64,000 bases of DNA from Pelagisphaera sp964404745 (lineage in GTDB: Bacteria; Verrucomicrobiota; Verrucomicrobiia; Opitutales; Opitutaceae), in the NCBI GenBank assembly GCA_964404745.1, contig CAYOLG010000015.1, forward strand, positions 47,260-111,259, written 5' to 3'. A program made the position numbers and the translations under genes. The notes under the pieces are model-generated. The model worked only from the letters and a program-made list of their open reading frames with translations, did not search any database and was not told the origin of the DNA. Below are positions 58,731-64,000 of the stretch, in pieces (the first letter of the stretch is position 1; every line of letters starts with the position of its first letter).

Positions 58731-59876
58731 TTACGGGCGGATCGGGCCTGTCACATCCCATTGGACGCCACGTGTAGTGGTTTTCAAAACACCCCCAACT
58801 CCCCCATAGTACAAGGTTGGCGGGTTCGTCTTCGGATCGAAGACGAGCGTCCAGGCCATATTCGACCAGCGAAGTCCAGCCGTCTCGAAGGAGTCGCCTT
58901 TGTCCAGGCTTACGAATACACCGGCTCGTGTGCCGACGTAGACATGCCCAGGGTTGGCAGGATCAATAGCCATCGATTCGATATGCTCCATCAAAGGGCT
59001 TTTACCTCGAGTCCATGTCTTTCCTCCATCTTCAGACCGATAGACGCCTCGTGGCTGCGTACCGGCATAAACAATATCCGGATTAGAGGGATCCAGAGCA
59101 ATCGCCCTGACGTCCACATCGTAAAGCCCCTCGGGATCAGCCGACCAGCTCTTGCCACCATCTATCGTTTTATAAACTCCGTGCCAGGTTCCTGCGTAGA
59201 TGACATCCGGATCGCGGGGATCCATCGCCATGGAGCGTATCACTTTGTCGACCAATCCATGGTTAATTTCATTCCAGCTTTCGCCGCCATCCGTAGTTTT
59301 GAATACGCCTCCGCCATCGGTTCCGGCATAGACCACTTGATCGTTCTTCGGGTGAATGAGCATGCTCCGAATCTCCGGGTAGCTGATTCCCTTATTGACT
59401 TCGCTCCATGAGTCGCCCCCATCAGACGATCGGTAGACTCCCACTTTGTGGGTGCCGGCGTATACAATATTTGGATTCCGCTGACCGACTACGATAGCCC
59501 GGGGCGAATAGGTATCCAGCCCAACGGTGGGCCAATTGTCTTTTCCGCCAATGGTGGTCTTGCATAAGCCTTTGGCGGCTCCCGCGTAAAGAATCATGGG
59601 ATCCGTTGGATGCAAGGCGACCGCTTGGGTTTCTCCATGCCCCGGAGATCCCATCTGAGCGAAAGATCCGCTCGAAAAAACGGATACGCCGATAAAAGCT
59701 AGAGCCAGGATTATCTTCGGTTTCTTTTGGAGCAACAGCTTGAAGCTCTCTTTGCTTTCTTGGTAGGGAGGACCGTCTCGGTCCTCGGAATTCCACAGAT
59801 GGAGGACCGAGACGGTCCTCCCTACCTTAAGAAAGGTCCCGTAGATTGCCGCGGAGATCTTTACTTTTAGTCCCAT
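58731..59876 (-). CDS. Secreted WD40/BNR-like propeller protein with REPIN-coded N-terminus
   Basis: 381 residues from ATG 59876, which overlaps the preceding stop by ten bases; TTG 59735 is an alternative start (334 residues) that begins a clean Sec signal (LQKKPKIILALAFIGVSVF). The long version reads a REPIN (59763-59826) in frame as residues 18-39. The mature part is a run of sortilin/BNR-type blades with repeated DPMILYAGAAKG, VVYAGTDGGGVFKTTDGG and YAGTWHGVYKTIDGGKSW. Such propellers bind carbohydrates or protein partners; no catalytic residues are clear. In the operon of the second TonB receptor. Confidence 0.8.
   Translation of the reverse strand: MGLKVKISAAIYGTFLKVGRTVSVLHLWNSEDRDGPPYQESKESFKLLLQKKPKIILALAFIGVSVFSSGSFAQMGSPGHGETQAVALHPTDPMILYAGAAKGLCKTTIGGKDNWPTVGLDTYSPRAIVVGQRNPNIVYAGTHKVGVYRSSDGGDSWSEVNKGISYPEIRSMLIHPKNDQVVYAGTDGGGVFKTTDGGESWNEINHGLVDKVIRSMAMDPRDPDVIYAGTWHGVYKTIDGGKSWSADPEGLYDVDVRAIALDPSNPDIVYAGTQPRGVYRSEDGGKTWTRGKSPLMEHIESMAIDPANPGHVYVGTRAGVFVSLDKGDSFETAGLRWSNMAWTLVFDPKTNPPTLYYGGVGGVLKTTTRGVQWDVTGPIRP
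59763..59826. repeat. Complete REPIN (GTAGGGAGGACCGTCTCGG family) in a 5' coding region
   Basis: GTAGGGAGGACCGTCTCGG from 59763 and its inverted copy ending CCTCCCTACC at 59826, nearly identical arms about 22 bases long. The first arm matches the solitary REP at 37623-37647. It is open in frame within the N-terminal coding region of the BNR protein. Confidence 0.88.
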
Positions 59877-61717
59877 GGAAAATCGTAGCTAGGTTTGTTC
59901 TGGTATCGATCGAGGCCTAGCCGAACTGAAAAGCCAGCTCCCGGACCGACATCAAGCTTCACTGCTTGAGAATCGACGGGTTGCTCCGATGTTTCGCCCA
60001 TGCTGATCGATGTGATCTGATGTTCGCCATAGGCGCCACCTTGAATGACCAATTGCCGTCTTTCAAATTGGTTCAAGTTGCTGATCTCGATTTGAACCCA
60101 ATCTTCCTCAATGCGGGAAACCAAGGTGGCCACATCCGGCGGAAGGCCAGCCCGACTGTTCTCCGGATCAAAGTAGCGAACTTGAGCATGCAGCATTTCG
60201 CCACGCTTATGGATGGGCATAGCGCCAATGGTCAGACGGACCAAATTGTCCATCCGCACGGGATCGTGATTAATCCATTTGTTATCGACAAAAGTTTCCG
60301 GATCCCCGTTTTCTTCCCGGATCGTATTCATTCTATCCGCCACGAATTCAAAGTCTTTCTGAAAGGCCTCGACGGGATAGCCCGGATTCTTTCCGCGAAC
60401 AAAGTATGCCCAACCGAGATCTGGATCGGATATTCGGCCATTCCGCTCTAATTCCGCTTCCGCTAGGCGTTCGATATTCCTCCAGTCATCATCATTGTGG
60501 TATAGGTACCAAAGATTCACATACGGATAGGGGATCTCCGCTGAATAGTGATACCAGCCTCGCTCATCATGACGTATCGGCATCACATAACGGCCGTTTT
60601 CAAGTTTTCCCTCTTTGCGCATGACCGCCATCTGGCTACGGGGTAGCTCAGAATAGCGCCTATCCCCCGTCAAAAGCGTCGCTACTTTAGCAGAGGTTAA
60701 GGTTGCATAGACCACATCCGTTCCACCTCGCGGCCACACCCAACCGTAGTATCCGCCCCACCAATGCCCAGTGTATTCGCCGATCTTTCCGGAAAGCCCT
60801 ACATTGTCCGGCGTGATACCGCCGTTTTCCTCGGTCAATCGTTCCCAAGTACCCACGTAGTCTTTCACCCACTGAACGTATTTCTCATCACCTGTGTAAA
60901 GGTAGGCGTTGGCTATCAAAGCAGTCGCAGCCAGGTTAATGGGCACATCCCCTTTCGCCATGCGATCACTCATGGCTTTCACAAGCTTGCCAAACTGGTC
61001 GTTGTCCGGATGGTCGTTTATCCAGGCCGTAGACTCCTCTACACCCGGAATATCGAAGAAGGGCAAGGGATAGTAAGTCAGATTGGCGTTGGTCGGAATC
61101 CAGTCTCGCTTGACCCACTCCATCTTGGGACCGCGGCTGCCGTTCATGACTGATCGGATGATTTTATGCTCCGGATCCCAATTGGGCGCTTCCGGGTCTT
61201 CTCCGATATACATGGCGGCGAATCTAACCGATCGATCGCGAAACTTTTCGTCGTCAGGCTCTACCATGCCCATTGGATAAAGGGTAATGTACCCCTCGCC
61301 ATGATGCATCCAGTCCCAGTTGGAATCGAATTCACGGTAGATTTGGCCATAGCGGGTAAACTGGCGGGTTATGCCATCCCAAACATAGCGATTACGTTTA
61401 TCGATTTCATCCGACCCTCCTATGGCGGTCAGCAGCGAAAAACCTCGAAAAGCTTCGTAGGCGTCATCGGAGGAATTCATCCCCCCTTCGTAGCGCTCCT
61501 TCCATTCCAGAGTACCGTCCTCTAGCACATAAGTATCATAGAATTCGATACCAGCCCGATTAAGCGTATCAATCAACTGCCGCTCGTATATCGCCCAGGT
61601 CGGCGGCGGCGCTTGGGTATCGCAAACGATGGTGACGAAATCGCTGCTACCCTTCTGCCCAACGGCTTCGCGAGAAAAGGAAAAAATAGCCGCTACTACG
61701 ATTGTAGCAGCGGCCAT
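59867..61717 (-). CDS. Secreted protein of unknown function, (alpha/alpha)-barrel-like
   Basis: 616 residues from ATG 61717; GTG 61744 would add nine residues with a positive charge and may be the better signal start; longer readings overlap the TonB receptor gene. Signal segment AAATIVVAAIFSFSREAVGQ. The mature protein has long helical parts with aromatic-rich loops (YTGHWWGGYYGWVWPRGGTD, RGWYHYSAEIPYPYVNLWYL), reminiscent of toroidal glycoside hydrolases or polysaccharide lyases, and a beta-rich C-terminal domain after about residue 530. No family could be named. Being right after a TonB receptor, it may degrade the polymer or modify the ligand it imports. Overlaps the next gene by ten bases. 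Confidence 0.7.
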   Translation of the reverse strand: MAAATIVVAAIFSFSREAVGQKGSSDFVTIVCDTQAPPPTWAIYERQLIDTLNRAGIEFYDTYVLEDGTLEWKERYEGGMNSSDDAYEAFRGFSLLTAIGGSDEIDKRNRYVWDGITRQFTRYGQIYREFDSNWDWMHHGEGYITLYPMGMVEPDDEKFRDRSVRFAAMYIGEDPEAPNWDPEHKIIRSVMNGSRGPKMEWVKRDWIPTNANLTYYPLPFFDIPGVEESTAWINDHPDNDQFGKLVKAMSDRMAKGDVPINLAATALIANAYLYTGDEKYVQWVKDYVGTWERLTEENGGITPDNVGLSGKIGEYTGHWWGGYYGWVWPRGGTDVVYATLTSAKVATLLTGDRRYSELPRSQMAVMRKEGKLENGRYVMPIRHDERGWYHYSAEIPYPYVNLWYLYHNDDDWRNIERLAEAELERNGRISDPDLGWAYFVRGKNPGYPVEAFQKDFEFVADRMNTIREENGDPETFVDNKWINHDPVRMDNLVRLTIGAMPIHKRGEMLHAQVRYFDPENSRAGLPPDVATLVSRIEEDWVQIEISNLNQFERRQLVIQGGAYGEHQITSISMGETSEQPVDSQAVKLDVGPGAGFSVRLGLDRYQNKPSYDFPWD

Positions 61718-61757
61718 GAAATCTTGTGTTTTCCTTAGAATCACGTGGAGGGGGGTA

Positions 61758-64000
61758 TTAGAATCTGAAGGTATTCGACCAGATAAACGTCGTGGGATTC
61801 GGGATACGGATGACCGCGATTTGACCATCCGGATTGGTCTTGACCGGAATGTTTCCATCTTCGCCCACGAGATTCCGGACATTCAACTGGGTACTCCACT
61901 GAACCTTATTATCCATGATCGGCTTTTGGTAGCTTATCCAAGCATCGCCGCTGAAAATGCCGTCATCCAAGTGGGGTTGGCTTAAGTCCGGCAGCACCGC
62001 TCCCGTTTCGTTGTCAAGATAAGTGACGTATCCGGTAGCCACCTCGTCCTCCCAGCGTACCGCGCCGCCAACGCCGAAACCTTTGAGGGCGCCTTCTTGG
62101 AAGGAGTAGGTCGAAACACCCGTAAAGCGCCAGGTCCGTTGCTCATTGGACAGGGTTCCGTCCAAAGCCCTAGCGGCCACGATATTGCCCAGAATACTCC
62201 GTTCTAAAGTAACCGAGTAATGCTCCTCGTCTTGCTGCCAGGCGCCATCTTCCTGGAGTTCGTCCATACGGCTCGCTCTGATGTCAGCCACATAATCGAG
62301 CGTCAGCCCAGCCATTACTGGAGCCGTGTTGGAAAAGACCGTTTCCTGCTTACTGATGTTGGCCATGAGGCGCCAGTTGGAGGTCGGGTTGGCCACGAGC
62401 TCGACTTCAAAGCCTTCTGCGGTTTGGTCCCGTGTGGAGCGAAGATTGGGGATACCGTCCCATTGATACTCGTCCCATTGCCCGTCGCCGTCATTGTCCA
62501 CCTGACGAGGATTGACGATGTCTTTCAACGCTTGGGGAACCGTGTCCAAAGTAGCTGCGTACCACTGATTATAAGTTTGGATCGGGTGTCCATCGGGGTT
62601 AGCCCCGCCTGGCAAGCGAATCAAATGTTCGGACCAGGGAACGCCCGCTAGCTCCCCGTCACGGTGGGCGTTGATGCGGCCAAACACGTGGTTAGCGAGG
62701 TTGAAATTCACCCCAGCATTGACGTCGGACAATTCCGTCGTGAACCAATTGAATTTGATCGCGAACCGGTTGTCCTTGGAACTGATCTGAAATCCATACT
62801 CCTCCGTTGAACCCGTGGGCTGACCAATGGCAGCGCCGAGGGCGTTGTTACGCAGCCCGATCGGATTAAAGTTTTCCGACGCGGCCCAATGGGCTTGGAT
62901 GTCGAAGGGCAGTTCGCCCAGCCATTGCTCAGGGTAGCGGGCAATCACGCTCCAAGTTTGCGTATCGCCTGTCTCAGATAAAGCAGGCGTCGAGGAAAGC
63001 TTGGTGAAATCCGGATTGTAGGCGCCCTCCGCCGTATATTGAGGAACGCCAGCTTCGGAGGCCGCATTTCTGGCGAAACTTTCGGTATCGTCTTCACGGT
63101 ATCCGTAGAGAGCCACGATGGTATCATCGAGGAAATAGCTTTGCCAGGCGAAGGCCTTAGCCTCGATGTTCGTTTGGCCGATGGTTTCATTGAACAACAT
63201 GCGGTTTATGAAAACTTCATCCGTGTGGATCATGCGGTCGCCCGCCCCTGTGGTATCCACCCAAGCGTAGTTGTAGCGAATGCCTGGATTGTACCTAACG
63301 AAGTCAATCGGGTGGAGACGGATATCATCCATCGATTGCACTCCGATGAGAGATTCCTCACTGGTATAGGCCATAATATTTACATTACGCCGTCCGTGCC
63401 GCAACCCTTGCCCTGCAGTCTGCTGGGTGGAATTCATGTCGATCACGTCGCTGTCGCCTTGGTCTTTGAGTCGACGGAAAAACGTATCCAACGTGTAATC
63501 ATTGTAGAGCCCCGTCCAGCGGTGGCGGCCCAGATGCCTGATCCAGCCATCGTTTTCCGCAAAGTCTTTTTCCGCGAAAGCGGTGAACCGGACCGTTTCC
63601 CGATCCGACCAATTGAAGTCCACCTGCGGCGCTCGAACTCGCGTGTAGGCTCGGCCCACGTTGGGATTATACTGACCGTTAGGAAGGTACACCGAGTTGT
63701 GGATATAGATATCATACGGCCCTGCCGAGCTGGTCCCGTTACCTCCGGAGAATGGGAAATCCCGGTGCGTATAGTACGACTGCGAATCGTAGGCCACCTC
63801 GAATCCTATGTCGCCATCCAGAAAGGTCTGCTCGAGAGCTACATTGACGGCGTCAAACTCGCGTTGAATTTCATCCAAGCCGTTGCTATACATGTGATTA
63901 TAAAAATCGAACACTTCCCGATTTTGCAGCGTTGGGGCCACGAATCCAGCGGCATAGCCTTCCGCATAGGGGCTCACCGTATGGAAATCCCGGATATTTC
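61758..64000 (-). CDS. TonB-dependent outer-membrane receptor, 5' end beyond the window
   Basis: At least 739 residues of the barrel; plug and signal peptide lie beyond position 64000. Similar in layout to the receptor at 24718 (shared patterns such as QSYFLDDTIVALYGYREDD and the final beta strand ending FIWSNTFRF with the C-terminal Phe). It heads the minus-strand operon of the unknown secreted protein, BNR propeller, TctC-TctB, TctA, fuconate-dehydratase-like enzyme and RraA-like protein, so it likely brings in the oligosaccharide or sugar acid these proteins process. Confidence 0.92.
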   Translation of the reverse strand, partial: NIRDFHTVSPYAEGYAAGFVAPTLQNREVFDFYNHMYSNGLDEIQREFDAVNVALEQTFLDGDIGFEVAYDSQSYYTHRDFPFSGGNGTSSAGPYDIYIHNSVYLPNGQYNPNVGRAYTRVRAPQVDFNWSDRETVRFTAFAEKDFAENDGWIRHLGRHRWTGLYNDYTLDTFFRRLKDQGDSDVIDMNSTQQTAGQGLRHGRRNVNIMAYTSEESLIGVQSMDDIRLHPIDFVRYNPGIRYNYAWVDTTGAGDRMIHTDEVFINRMLFNETIGQTNIEAKAFAWQSYFLDDTIVALYGYREDDTESFARNAASEAGVPQYTAEGAYNPDFTKLSSTPALSETGDTQTWSVIARYPEQWLGELPFDIQAHWAASENFNPIGLRNNALGAAIGQPTGSTEEYGFQISSKDNRFAIKFNWFTTELSDVNAGVNFNLANHVFGRINAHRDGELAGVPWSEHLIRLPGGANPDGHPIQTYNQWYAATLDTVPQALKDIVNPRQVDNDGDGQWDEYQWDGIPNLRSTRDQTAEGFEVELVANPTSNWRLMANISKQETVFSNTAPVMAGLTLDYVADIRASRMDELQEDGAWQQDEEHYSVTLERSILGNIVAARALDGTLSNEQRTWRFTGVSTYSFQEGALKGFGVGGAVRWEDEVATGYVTYLDNETGAVLPDLSQPHLDDGIFSGDAWISYQKPIMDNKVQWSTQLNVRNLVGEDGNIPVKTNPDGQIAVIRIPNPTTFIWSNTFRF

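Noticed and set aside
1..64000. CRISPR array, tRNA, rRNA, prophage or IS element
   Set aside because: No regularly spaced repeats, no tRNA cloverleaf or rRNA segments and no transposase or phage genes were found by reading.

Overview
The window looks like a draft or metagenome-assembled scaffold (two runs of exactly 100 N, at 4092-4191 and 46179-46278) from a glycan-degrading member of the Verrucomicrobiota, probably near Opitutales/Puniceicoccales. This is inferred from the gene mix: two very large TonB-dependent receptors, a formylglycine-type sulfatase, a GH43-like enzyme, planctomycete/verrucomicrobial surface cytochrome pairs (PSD1 with DUF1501, DUF1592 with DUF1552), Tat-exported oxidoreductases, enolase-superfamily sugar-acid dehydratases and DapA-type aldolases. 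No rRNA, tRNA, CRISPR array, IS transposase or phage gene was seen.

Layout. 0.2-1.0 kb: VapB/VapC toxin-antitoxin pair. 1.0-9.2 kb: scattered accessory genes (GNAT-nitrilase fusion, GH43-like, sulfatase, GNAT, esterase fused to a glycosidase-like TIM barrel). 9.4-10.5 kb: an exported D-2-hydroxyacid dehydrogenase. 10.5-28 kb, all minus strand: TonB receptor, Tat-exported enolase-superfamily protein, DapA-type aldolase coupled to a second dehydratase, sodium/solute symporter, PSD1-DUF1501 pair, SGNH/TPR protein and an FGE-like protein; this reads as one uptake and catabolic locus for a sugar acid. 28.3-36.9 kb, plus strand: exported FAD oxidoreductase, carbamoyltransferase with SxtJ and DUF5989 partners, then a membrane DUF2271 protein carrying a flavinylation motif next to its ApbE flavin transferase, and a PQQ-like propeller. 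37-52 kb: exported VOC protein, HpcH/HpaI aldolase, a coupled four-gene operon (two tandem sialidase-like propellers, NAL-like aldolase, FAD oxidoreductase), a Tat-exported FAD oxidoreductase divergent from a DUF1552/DUF1592 operon, and two secreted proteins. 52.3-53.1 kb: a PaaX-like regulator broken over three frames, flanked by two related long palindromes. 53.4-64 kb, minus strand: TonB receptor (cut by the window end), unknown secreted protein, BNR propeller, TctC-TctB fusion, TctA, L-fuconate-dehydratase-like enzyme and exported RraA-like protein.

Two patterns run through the window. First, at least twelve short inverted-repeat elements, most with the GTAG foot of REP sequences and paired head to head (REPIN-like), belonging to several sequence families. 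Three of them lie in the 5' coding region of exported proteins, where they are read in frame and lengthen the basic part of the signal peptide or supply the start codon. Second, several enzymes from families that are normally cytoplasmic (2-hydroxyacid dehydrogenase, enolase superfamily, RraA, VOC) carry export signals, which suggests that part of the sugar-acid chemistry runs in the periplasm.

The products are assigned from family motifs read by eye; substrates are inferences. Start codons are uncertain where noted.
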